Below, in pieces: positions 34,130-44,589 of a stretch of 64,000 bases of DNA. Made by a program: the position numbers and the translations under genes. How positions within the stretch are numbered: position 1 is the stretch's first letter; each line of letters begins with the position of its first letter. The DNA lies in the NCBI GenBank assembly GCA_958295665.1, contig OY282558.1, positions 184,304,015 through 184,368,014 of the forward strand. Direction: 5' to 3'. The notes below the pieces were generated by a model, which made no database searches, had not been told where the DNA came from, and saw nothing but the letters and a program-made list of their open reading frames with translations. This DNA is from Tipula vernalis (lineage: Eukaryota; Arthropoda; Insecta; Diptera; Tipulidae).

Positions 34130-35372
34130 TTATTTTAAAACACAGTCCCACTGCCATGGTACTGACCCATCTGTCATAAAATGCTCTATTAGGACATTTC
34201 TGGTTTTCATAGCAGCCAACGACGTATTATAGCTACCCTGTTTAGATATTTGTGGTAAAATTGCGGCATTCTTTCTCCAATCACCGGGCACAGTTTGGCT
34301 TCTATCTGAATTGTCATGATCCACAAATTTTTTTGAGCAATACTTTTTTTGGTGAAGCAACTTTTTCTCATCTTCCATGAGACAAAAATTGTGTAAACAC
34401 ACTGTGGCTTGCACAATTTTGTCGGCTGTGTCCACTGAAGTTTCCAAACATGACCTTAATATCCTCCATCTGGCAAAGTATAGGCTAAACATATTTTCAA
34501 TTACCAGTCTGGCTCTCGACTGTCTTTAATTGAATATGGTTTTCTCATATTCCAATTTTCCACTAGATTTACCAGGATAAGGTGTCATTACTACCATACC
34601 TATCCATCACTATGGCGTCCTTGAGCACCTATGTCGATTGCCACAAAACGATACCGGTAGTCACATATTGCCATGAGAATTATTGAAAAATAATTCTTAT
34701 AATTGTAATATTCCGAACCGGAATCAGGTGGTTCCTATAATAGAATATTTATAAATATTGTATTAGAATGTTCATATTGTACAAAAAATTAATTCGTCAA
34801 AATAACTTACAATAATTCGGATGTGTTTTCCATTTACTGATCCAATGCAGTTTGGAAAGTTCCAGCGTTGTTTAAACCCCTCCGCTACATGTAGCCAATC
34901 TTCGGGTTTTAGTCCAGATAAAACTAAATCTTAAAGACTATAAAATATTGCTTCTAAAGTCTCTGATATTACGTTACAAGCCGTGCTCTTGCCAATGCGG
35001 AAGTTATACGATATTGATCGTCGACTGTCGGCACTAGGCAAATATCTAAAATGGAATTACAGTTACCTAATATTGCAGTAAACCAGTATTTCATTATTAC
35101 CACAACGTAAGTTCCAATCGAGTGGACGGATTTATACAATCTAAATTTCGTGTCCTGCTTTGTTATTCTACGGCCAAGTATTTTCAATAATTTATCGAAT
35201 GAATCTGGTGTCATTCTCGTAAAATTAAAAAACGAGTCATGATCTCTTAACCTCATTTCCTCTACTAAATTTTGGTGACCAAACAATTTTCTCTCCTTTT
35301 CAGTAAAAATTGGGCTGACCCACATATTCCACATATACTCTTTTCTTTTTTTCCGGTTTTAACAGTGTCCAT
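34130..35372 (-). pseudogene. PIF/Harbinger transposase pseudogene (two exons)
   Basis: The candidate start is at 35372 (MDTVKTGKK), followed by a frame change. Exon 1 contains PIFTEKERKLFGHQNLVEEM (about 35260-35320), FFNFTRMTPDSFDKLLKILG and ITKQDTKFR, then after stops EDWLHVAEGFKQRWNFPNCI and GSVNGKHIRII (about 34815-34900). The intron is 34810-34735 (76 bp, GTAAGT...TTATAG). Exon 2 starts EPPDSGSEYYNYKNYFSIIL, with YRFVAIDIGAQGRHSDG (second aspartate region), then IENMFSLYFARWRI, the conserved E-containing motif, ending at 34130. The first catalytic aspartate, normally in DGKH, is asparagine here (NGKH). Several frameshifts and stops add to the inactivation. Confidence 0.85.
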
Positions 35373-35794
35373 AATTTTAATTATTGTTGAATAGTCTAAT
35401 CACAAAAAACACACTTTCAAATTTAAAATGACAAAAACTCGAGAACTGTCAGAATTATTTACTAATACTAGTAATGTTTAAACACAAATACAAACAAATA
35501 AAAAAAAAATTTCCTATATTCGCAATCGGCTCATGTGAGAACCTAAAGTTAACCAATCAGAAGAGACTTAACAGAGCGAAAATGAACGCACAAATTGAAG
35601 GCTATGTCAGAATACATCAAAATTTCCACAGCAAACTTTTCTTAGAAATAATCAATTTTCCCATACATATTATAATTTTAATACTGTATTTGTCAGTTGT
35701 TACGGATTCGGTGGCCGATATGTCAAATCTTCTGTAAGAATGTAATTTCGTCAAATTCTTTAAGGTTTCTTACCGATTCGCCGGTTAGGCCTTT
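35373..35794. other. Right flank of Harbinger element
   Basis: AT-rich. The open frame 35474-35737 has no recognisable domain. Terminal repeats of the Harbinger element were not found. Confidence 0.4.
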
Positions 35795-36214
35795 ACTTTG
35801 CAAAAATGAGAACCCTCCCTGAGTTCTTTATGTTGGTAGTTTGGTTTCGTACTGAAAAATTGGTCTACTCATCAGGTAGCTACGACCAAACTACATAAAA
35901 TTCCACTCTAGCCACTTACATTAAGTATCTGGCCAGAACGTACTGACATAGCGAATTATTATTCATTACATCAAATATCAAAAACCCATGGAGAAACCTA
36001 ATGTGTGTGTGTATTATTTTCTCCATGGGTTTTTAATATTTGATGTAGTGAATAATAATTCGCTATGTCAGTACGTTCTGGCCAGATACTTAATGTAAGT
36101 GGCTAGAGTGGAATTTTTTGTAGTTTGGTCGTAGCTACCTAATGACCAACTTTTCAGTACCAAACCAAACTACCAACATAAAGAACTCATGGAGGGTTCT
36201 CATTTTTGCAGAGT
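35795..36214. repeat. 420-bp near-perfect foldback
   Basis: The arms 35795-35996 and 36018-36214 are reverse complements with few differences (for example ACTTTGCAAAAATGAG against ACTCTGCAAAAATGAG at the tips, and CCATGGAGAAA next to the loop). The loop is about 21 bp and starts with a GT run. No coding capacity and no obvious target duplication. Confidence 0.88.
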
Positions 36215-36414
36215 AATACATTGGTATAACTCTTTGGGCCTTGAGCCAAAATTACGAGGAGGGGGGAAGATATTCCTACTTTTTTTCAGTTCAGATATGC
36301 TGTGAGCGATTGGCCTCTGTATTTTTCTGATTTACCAAATCGAAAATATTGGAATCGCCATGAACAATTAATATATTTGTCTATAAAAAATGCCTAAAAA
36401 TCAACTAATTTCAG

Positions 36415-37312
36415 ACAGACAAATTAAATTCTTAATAAAGTGGTTACAATCTTTTCTTTCCGAGAGGTCGCAAATAGGTAAAATTGGTGAAGTTATTGAG
36501 AGTGAATGAGGCTAAAATGATAAATGATGGTGTTCCACAAGGTTCTGATTTAGGCCCCTTTTAGGATCTACCTAAATTCCATCTTCTATTTGAAGTTGTC
36601 TTCAAAATTGGTAGCTTTTGCATATGATCTAGTATTTCTTTATAAGAACCAGTTGCATATCTCTAATATTCAAATTTTAAGTACCTTCGTAAATCTATGT
36701 GTGTTCTAATTCGAATATTTTATATTTTGCGTTCATTCTGTCCTTCCGCAGTCTTTAGAATTATTTATTTTGCGCTTGTTGAATGGAGCCTATTGGCATG
36801 CTGGGGAGAGACTTATTATTCAAGAATTCATCCCCATTCGTATCATGCTAAATACACAGAGACTGTTTGCTTCGTGGCCTTTGTTTGAGCTATCGAAATT
36901 TTTTCCTATGAGACATCTGTTTGTCTATAAAGTTTTAAAAGCATTTTTTCCTAATAAACTCAATCAGTCTAACGTTAGTATCAATTACGACTTGAGATAT
37001 AAGCAGTATATTCGGCTTGAAAAATTTACAACAACAAGTTTCAAAAATTCGTATATAATATTGGCACCTAAAATATACAATAGCCCGCTGGATGAATTAA
37101 AAAACTCACGTAAATGAAATACATTTAAGTCAGGTTTAAAATTATTTTTATTTAAAGCCTCAGTTGTGGATGATTTGTTGCACTTCCAAGTGTAGTAACT
37201 TGAAAATTTTTGTTAGTATCGATGTAAATATTGTAAATGTAAAAACACATGTAAAAACTTTTTCAATCGCCACTGAATCATTGGATTCACAGATTGAATA
37301 AATAAATAAATA
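36415..37312 (+). pseudogene. CR1/Jockey-like non-LTR RT C-terminal half with AATAAATA tail
   Basis: Plus-strand fragments are IKWLQSFLSERSQI, then INDGVPQGSDLGP (36521-36560), KLVAFAYDLVFLYK (about 36610-36655, the FADD box with a D to Y change), then IIYFALVEWSLLACWGETYY (about 36752-36815), MRHLFVYKVLKAFF (36909-36950), and a C-terminal PKIYNSPLDEL region to about 37115, followed by NTFKSGLKLFLFKA. The 3' end is GATTGAATAAATAAATAAAT (about 37293-37312), a short-repeat tail typical of such elements. The endonuclease and the first RT motifs are missing, and frame breaks are frequent. Confidence 0.82.
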
Positions 37313-38118
37313 ATATGTTGTCACCCTACCCATGATTGGCTTGGTAATAAAAATTAGAAAAATCTTTCAAGATTCCAAGAAAAAATTGTAAAAATCGTTT
37401 CAATAAAAATGGCCATTAAATGCTTTGCGGTAAAAACAAGTGTTTCTCATTAAAAAAAAAACATTTCTTTGAATATCTCTCCAAAAACAAAACTACGGTC
37501 GTAAACACAATTTCTCATGTAAAAATCTAATAAAATTCCACTAAAGTTGATTAAAGTTGAATTAAATAGTTTCACTTTATTACAAACCTAAAGTAGCAAT
37601 CAACTTTCAGGCAATTACTTCCAATTTTAATGTGTAAGAAAAAAAGAAAATATTCAAAGCATTTATCCATGTCTGTTAATTAAAGGAAACATAAACGGGA
37701 AATACTTTATGTTATCTATTTATTATACATACATATTCAAATTCATACATATGTAGAATAGTCCGGAAGAAGGTAGTTTTAGAATGAAAAAACAATTTTT
37801 TGAAAGTGAAATAGTGAATTTAGAAACATTTTTCATCCCTCGCCTAAAAACTGAGGTGCGGTTTAATTATGCACAAATTCATATTTATTAATTTTCCATT
37901 ACCCTTCACTTCACAGATGTTTAGATAAATTACATTGCGATCCCGCTGGCTTAACGAAGCTTAAACACGAATTTTCCGGCCGATCCATTGATATGTTTGA
38001 GTTGTAGAAAGGTAATGTTTCGATAGATAGATAGACACATATGTAGTCCCGATTAAAGGAAAAAACAGGCAATAATTGTAAATAAAAAAATTGACCGGCT
38101 TGGAACATTTATACGTGT
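37312..38118. repeat. Outer inverted arm X (left), part 1
   Basis: The arm begins ATATGTTGTCACCC and pairs over some 800 bp with 50490-51276. Shared stretches include CATGATTGGCTTGGTAATAA, AATTCCACTAAAGTTGATTA and GTCCGGAAGAAG. Nothing is encoded; the open frames 37911-38247 have no resemblance. Confidence 0.88.
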
Positions 38119-38534
38119 GTTTAAAGGGTTGGTGACATATTCCCGAGGAAGAAAATCCAGCGGGACATAATCCCAAGGGACAAAATCCCAAAGGTACAAA
38201 ATCTCGAGAGTACAAAATCCCGAGTATACATAATCCCGAGGGGACAAAATCCCGCGGATCGCCCCTTCTGGTGAAAGAAAATTTTAATTTAAAGTAAAAT
38301 AAAAATAAAAACCGGGATTTTTATTTTTGCGGAACCGGAGTTTACAAAACAGGATTATGAAAAAATGGAATTTAAAAAGCGGGCTTTTTTTGGGCACGAT
38401 TTTGCTAAATGCGGGATATAACAACTAGATTTTGGAATTTGCATAGGCTCGTACCTTGCGGATTTTGTATCATCGGGATTTTGTACTCTCATGATTTTTT
38501 TAAATCCTTGGAATTTTGTACCCTCGGGATTTTG
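38119..38534. mobile_element. Insertion of a small foldback with inverted minisatellites (ACAAAATCCCGAGG unit)
   Basis: This segment is absent from arm X' (50358-51276), so it is an insertion. CGTGT flanks it on both sides, consistent with a short duplication. The left part (38145-38260) has units such as GGGACAAAATCCCAAAG, and the right part (38405-38530) the complement, such as CTCGGGATTTTGTACTCTC. The centre contains CCGGGATTTTTATTTTTGCG and unique DNA. It has the same architecture as the 23-25.6 kb foldback but an unrelated unit. Confidence 0.75.
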
Positions 38535-38732
38535 ACTCTCTCGTGTACAAAGTATATTTTTTTGTGCGCAAAATTGTTGAAGCAAAATTTTATTTTTGAT
38601 GGTAATTATTATGCCCGATTATTTTTATGCCCGAATTATAATTTTTTTCTGTAAGAATATAATTTTTTGATGTAAGGTTAAATACCCACCTTTGAATATT
38701 AAGCGCTTCAATATTTTTAATATTTTCGAAAT
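38535..38732. repeat. Outer inverted arm X (left), part 2
   Basis: It continues the match to X' (50358-50490), with GTACAAAGTATATTTTTTTG and CTTCAATATTTTTAATATTT shared, and ends in CGAAAT at the point where an AT-rich array starts. Confidence 0.85.
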
Positions 38733-38755
38733 CGGTACCAATGGGATGGGTATCA

Positions 38756-38915
38756 TAATTCCAAAAAAAAAAATCCTTATTTTCTATTTTCCAATTAGAT
38801 AAAATTAAAGTTCCAAATCATAAAATTTCGTATTTTAAAATTCCCTAATATTTAAATTCTAATATTGAAATTCAAAAGTGGTGGAATTAATTCCAAAATT
38901 GGATTACATAATTAG
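38756..38915. repeat. Degenerate minisatellite array N (AAAATTCCAAAT unit)
   Basis: Ten or so variants of AAAATTCCAAAT or TTAAAATTCCCT are packed between arm X and the terminus of element B. The complementary array lies at 43848-43979. Confidence 0.6.
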
Positions 38916-38930
38916 AAAAATTAGATATAT

Positions 38931-41900
38931 CGCACCTTCGATTCAAAAGTGGCACAACTAAAAAAAATTAATATTTCAGGAGAGGGAATTTTAAATCAAT
39001 GGTTTTTTCCAACAATCATTGTGATAATACCTGTCCACAAATAAATTTAATTTGTCTGTAAAACGATATGTTATAACTTGTTTTATTTGAGAGTATGCCA
39101 TTTTTTCGCAGTAGGTACTACCCCATTATCTCCCCAAATGTTAGATATGTCAGTTTTGAATTGACGTAACTTTGAAGAAATTTAGAGTTATGACATTTTT
39201 CAATTGAATTATTTTCATTGTCGAAATAATAATAGCAAACAAAAATAAGCTTTTGTAACTTCACATGACTTTATTATTTAATTCAATATAAGTACAGTTC
39301 AATTAAAATAAATTTAATCATAAAAAGAAAGTATTAAACAAGAAAATAATAATTTATTAACATTTTGTTAAATTAAATTAAGCACAACTACAAATGCTTG
39401 TAAAAATTTGCGTAAAATTGAGGAATATGGTTATTCCTTAACAAAGATAACAAATCACTTTTTTTGTTATCTTTGATTTTTAATGAAGTTTTATAAGCTG
39501 GCGTTAATACAGGGAGGTCTGATCCGAATAATCCGATATCCTTTCTAGATAGTTAAGTTTCTTGAAATTGTCCCTCTGTATAAGACGTATAATTGCTTTT
39601 CAATTTTTAATACTCTTATTGACGTAATTTTTATTTTTGTAAACGTTATTTTTAATAACTCTGATAAACTCTTTATAGAGTAGAAGTCCGAATGCGACAA
39701 TTCATTTACTTTATAAGGCTCCCCACGCTTTTTTGCCATTTTTATTATTTGAGCGTAATGAGACGGAACATAGATTGGTCCAGACTTTAAGGTCCTTTTA
39801 ATCTGCTTTTCTATTGTGGAATGTACGCTGTCGCCCTCGTTTTGCGTATGCCCTGTAACTAGGTACTTGTGCGTAATTGTGTTTATTTTCGGGTATTTTC
39901 TGACTGCATAAGCATATGCAGCTACCGTATACTTATTTTTCTGCTGCCCACCGCAATTGTCGGAGTAAAACACAAAGTCCACCTTTTCACAACTGTCTGT
40001 GATATTTCTAATAGATTTCTCAATAAATTTTAGGACGCAACTCGCTATTTCATCAACTCCTCGATTCCCTTCCCCTTCGTGCCAGAAATAGCATTCCGTA
40101 TGCAAATTTTTCAATTCCGATATTGTAAAGTTAAAACTGTTTAATTTTGATTTGTAATAAAAAATTGAAACATCCCCTCTAGGGCTTATTATTCGCCTGA
40201 ACCTTGTCTGCGTATTTTTCTTGTCGTGATAATTCCTTTTCTCGCTGGTGTTCGTCGTATTTGTGTTTTAATTTTTGTTTGTCTTCGTTTTTTGCATTTT
40301 TAAACGACGTGCATAATTCACATTGGTCCTTTTTAGGTATATAGAACCCTATATTAAACTCGTGCGTAAATATTCTATGATACATAACGTAGTTTACGAA
40401 CGGCTTATCACCATGCAGGCTTCTTGGTAATTTCTAAACAAATCTGACACAGTTCGGCCTCCGTCGATGAATTTACGGGTCGTCTGAGCCCGAAGATAAT
40501 GCGACTATATTTGGGGGATCGACTCAATGTGTTTGCGGACACCATCTTTTAATTCCGGCGCGATGGTTGGATGATTAGTATGTTTGCCTCGTAAGTCAGG
40601 TTCAATGAAACCCAAGTTATTTTTTTTTTCAATAATTGTTCTTATTGGGCGGCCAGATATATCTAACATCGATTTAAAAAATGTTTTGCACACCCTGATA
40701 CGCACATTATCTATTTCAAAATAGAAAGCATTGTTTAAGTTACGGTAGTTTTGTGTAGATGAGTATCGGTACTTCGGTTTAATGGGAATCATAGAGCCTG
40801 CTATAAAACAACGCTGTTTGTGCAAATCGCCCAGCGCCCAATATCTATCAAAAATTTCTAATCGTTTTAGTTCATTAACTTTCTTGCTACAACCAAGTTT
40901 ACATTTTTCCCCGCATGCGGGGCGTAGTTTTCTTGCTTCGTACATTTTCTTGCTTTTCGAAGCAGATAAGTAACTTCTCCCAGAATTTCGGCTTAGCTTT
41001 GACTTTTTAATGGTTCACTCACTAGGCGTCGCTTTTCTTTTTTTCCCTACCTTTTTGATATTTCTTCCAGAGCACTTTCTACATCACATTCAATATTTTG
41101 GTTGACTTCGGTATCTGATTCAGTGGATGACGATTCCTTATCAGTTTCCATTGATGAAGTCGTTGTGTTTAATTCGCTTGATGAAGATATAGATTCATTG
41201 TTAGTTGGAATGCTATGGTAAAGTGCATCCTGTAATTTTGCCGCATTGTAAGAGAATTCCGGATCTTTGTCTGAATCATATTATTCACTATCATCGCTGT
41301 CCGCTGGAGAAATACAGTATTTAACTGAAGATCGACGAAAGCACAGCTTAGTGGGATTTTCAGAATTGACTGTTAAAATAAATTCAGAAGAATTTGCTTC
41401 CATTGCTGGTAAATTTTGTTCAATTTTATCCGATCATTCGTCAGACTGTTTATTACGTAAATTTTCAGGTAATGTTGAAAGTATCTCAGCCGATGGTGAA
41501 ATATTTAAATTCGGAGTAACAGCCTTAATCAATGGTAAATCTTGTTCAATTAAATGTGATCGATCGAAAGAGATTTCAGACTGTACTGCCGATTGCGAAA
41601 TTTCTAAAATCGGATTAGACACTGGTAACTCTTGTTCAATTAGATGCGTTCGTTCAGCAGATAAATCAGGCTGTACGTTCTTTCCTTTTTCAGCTAATGT
41701 AGGAACAATTTCAACTGATGGTGAAATTTGCAGATTCGGATTAATACTGCGACTATTACATGCTTCACGACCTTTATTATGTAACAACATCTGTAAAGAT
41801 TTTTCTGCAGGAAAAGAAATAATTATTTTGTAATAATTATGCATCCATAACAGTAAAACTCTCATACCGCCCTTAAAAATTAAAGCATCATCTTCGTTCA

Positions 41901-42672
41901 GTACTGAATTCAATGATTGTACATCTTCGTTAAGTTTTTCCCTTTGGTTTCTAAGCTAAATTTTACCATTAATCCATCCCGACTCAAGGCCCATGTTTGG
42001 TTAATCTACAAAAAAAAAACAAATTAAGTACAAAATACCAACCTTAAACCACCAAATACATACAAAAAATATAACTCTAAATATTAATTATAAATTTGGT
42101 ACAAATAAACAGTTAACATAACATACCCTCATCACCAATAACGTCACAATTTCAGATTTCAATTAAAAAGTTTTTTTATTTTAACACAAAAACTGACGCA
42201 AATATCGAAATATTCAATAAATCATGAAAAACAAAACGATTAAAATTACCTTTCCATATCAATAAAAACGTCACAACTCAGGTTAGGACCTTGAAATACA
42301 TTTATTGTAACACATAAACTGACACAATTCGAAATATTACTTACCATAAACGAGAATAATGTCGCAACACAAATTAAGCCTTCAACTAAATGTTTTTTTT
42401 AAATATAAAAATTGAGAAAGTCCAAATGAAACACTTTTCTATATCCACTTAGGTCAACGGGTAAGACACAACTGAATTGTGTCACTTTTCCTCTTTTTGC
42501 ATACGTTTTTTTTCACAATCAAAAGTGACACTAGCGCTCTAATACGGGCAATAGAATAATAATAAATGTGTCGCTATTGTAGATCAAAAATTTAGCTTAT
42601 TTTAACCATTATGCAACAATTATGTCAAAAATCACGATTTTTGACTTGTGTCACTTTTGAATCGAAGGTGCG
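38931..42672 (-). mobile_element. Element B: complete 3742-bp TIR transposon of an unclassified DDE-like family
   Basis: Terminal inverted repeats of 29 bp (38931-38959 and 42644-42672) begin CGCACCTTCGATTCAAAAGT and differ at two positions. ATAT flanks both ends (38927-38930 and 42673-42676), a possible 4-bp target duplication, although the context is AT-rich. Subterminal GTGTCACTTTT words recur near the right end (42480, 42525, 42650). The interior is one degenerate minus-strand gene (39545-41994) homologous to element A. Confidence 0.8.
39545..41994 (-). pseudogene. Element B DDE-like transposase pseudogene
   Basis: It starts MGLESGWINGKI at 41994 with an in-frame TAG at about 41957, then LRNQREKLNEDVQSLNSV. 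The N-terminal third (41434-41913) contains imperfect internal repeats of about 40 residues built on HLIEQ(D/E)LP and NP.L.ISPS.EI. An acidic serine-rich linker follows (41090-41290). Next come a cysteine block ACGEKCKLGCSKKVNELKRL (40860-40920), CKTFFKSMLDISGRPIRTII, SHYLRAQT, FVNYVMYHRIFTHEFNIGFY, PKKDQCELCTSF and a charged coiled helix. The block with the first aspartate (FDL in element A) is deleted at about 40183. FHEG-like FWHEGEGNRGVDEIAS, VFYSDNCGGQQKNK (second aspartate) and GHTQNEGDSVHSTIEK (likely third acidic residue) follow. The stop is at 39545. I know this protein family only as recurrent, TE-derived and uncharacterised in insects. Confidence 0.75.
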
Positions 42673-42676
42673 ATAT

Positions 42677-43163
42677 GTATATGGTAATATGATTACTTAA
42701 AAATTATATGCTTTAAATACTAAAGTTTTGAATAATTTTGGCGGTTTTTAATTATTCTTTTAAGCTTATGATAAACTGCTACATTGTTTTGCACTCCTAT
42801 GTAGAAATTCTCACGATTTGATTTTCTCAACCGTAGTTTTGGAAATTACAATTTCCTTTGATAAATTTTCAATTAGTTTATAAACTCCGCAATTTTTCCT
42901 CGCAACGATAACTTTAAGCCTCGGTACTATTCTCTGTATGAGGAAAATTCTGGTTTATATCTTGGGTACCTGCTTATTATCGCTAGTAATATAGTTTTTT
43001 ATGAACCAGTTTCCTAGTTGTGTAATTTTCTGACCATTAAAATTATTGCTTTATTCACAAAAATAATTATTTATTTAGTTTGAAGGAACCAGAGCGCCTC
43101 TCAACATTCTAATTTGAATACTAATTCGTTCATTGATGCCATATTGTGAGGCTAGATTTTGCT
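42677..43163. other. AT-rich spacer between element B and MULE fragment
   Basis: No motif recognised. Confidence 0.4.
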
Positions 43164-43560
43164 TTAATAGTTGTCATCATATAATTTTCCCAAAGTAGAA
43201 CAAACATCCTTCAAAAGTTGTGTCGGGGAAAAATTTCCGTGCAGCTCAGCTTGTGTAGCCTGCTCAAAATAAGAAATTATTATTTCCGAATTTAGATAAA
43301 TATTAAATTTACAACACAAAGACAGCAATTCAACAAAAAAACTTCTCATATATTTTTTTTTGGCTTTTCGTGTCATTAAAGAAACCATCAGTGTAACAGA
43401 CCGATTTTTCACTTGTACATGAATAGTAAACAGCTGAGACATAAATGTTGGAACAACGTATTATGTTCCAAGAATTACAAAGTATTTTCCAGCACATTGC
43501 TGCTCTTATAGAACAAAAAGTTGTCCATCCAAATATTTAAAATTTTCCGGAATATTGGTT
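43164..43560 (-). pseudogene. MULE-type transposase fragment 1
   Basis: The minus strand reads SQLFTIHVQVKNRSVTLMVS (43370-43440), MTRKAKKKYMRSFFVELLSL, NIYLNSEIIISYFEQATQAE (about 43240-43300) and ends in TLGKLYDDNY at 43164. This is the layout of the MULE DDE domain: hydrophobic QLFTIHV strand, LM..K....Y..., then I.SDFE.A. The second aspartate in the usual SDFE is tyrosine here (SYFE). Upstream in-frame GT*YVVPTFM corresponds to the first-aspartate block. Only the middle of the domain survives. It lies just inside inverted array N'. Confidence 0.75.
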
Positions 43561-43847
43561 TTATCTGCTGAGGTGGGTTCCTTTAAAAAGGATGAGGCTC
43601 TAACTCGGAATATTTTCAATTTTGGGGCCTGTTTTCTGAATAAAATTTATCATACTAATATTTTTTAGGTAATACTTTTTATGTCTTTTTCTGACACCAC
43701 TTTGCACAAAATTCAACCATCAAATTGGAAATTTATATAATTATTGTGTGCCCATTATTTCGTTCAATAGCTGTCACAAAAAATATCAAACCAATTAAAA
43801 TTCGTGCGCGCAAATTATTCTATGAACGCAAAAAATAAAATAACCGC

Positions 43848-43979
43848 ATTTTGGAATTTTAATTTTTGGAACACTGGCATTTGGAATTTTGGTATGTGTG
43901 GATCTTTAGTTTGAGGAATTTCAATTTTTGGAATTTTAAAAGTGGAATTTTGCAAATGAAATAATTTTTTTAGAATTCC
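43848..43979. repeat. Degenerate minisatellite array N' (TTGGAATTTTAA unit)
   Basis: About eight variants of TTTGGAATTTT, the inverted counterpart of array N at 38756-38915, adjoin inner arm Y. Confidence 0.6.
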
Positions 43980-43988
43980 GTACCCAAC

Positions 43989-44306
43989 CCGGCACCAATC
44001 ATTAGCAAAATTAAATGTAAAAATGTTTGTATCCAATTTTTCAATTGGTTTACTTATGTACGGGAATATTGCCTATTTAAGAGAGAAATATTAGGTATAT
44101 GTCGTGCGCGGTATCACAAGCCAAATTTCCAGTAACATGGAAATTTGATAAATTACTGAAAACAGACTTATGGAAAAATCCCTCTAAATTATTCTTGTGA
44201 AGCTCGATATTGTAATTTGTACGATTTTTTAGGCTCCCAGTAATTCCACTAGTATCAAATTGGCATTCCTAAACTAAAATTTAACCCCAAATTACCACCG
44301 AAAACT
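43989..44306. repeat. Inner inverted arm Y (left)
   Basis: It pairs with 46901-47541, which carries a 280-bp insertion. Shared stretches include CGGCACCAATCATT, GGGAATATTGCCTATTTAAG, CTAGTATCAAATTGGCATTC and CTCGATATTGTA. Non-coding. Confidence 0.85.
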
Positions 44307-44589
44307 TACCCAAGGCAAGAATATATTTTGAAAAAGAATTAAAAAAAAAAATTGATCAGAATATGTCAACAATTTCCTAAAATATTTAAATCTAATTTCA
44401 TTTACATAACTTGACATCATTAATTATGGTTAAGCTTAACATTTGCTGTTTTAATTGTGAATTATTTTTAATGTTGCTTATTGTTTACATATATACTAAT
44501 GAAATTAAGAGCCATCTACTAGCTTTATTGTATGTGTGTGTAAAAATAGCTACAAAATTATTTATTTTTAATTTTTGCCCTTTTTTAAA

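Noticed and set aside
35474..35737. Host gene next to the Harbinger element
   Set aside because: No domain, no splice context and AT-driven composition.
41267..41833. 188-codon plus-strand frame
   Set aside because: Antisense shadow of the element B N-terminal region, which is supported on the minus strand by homology of the rest of the gene.
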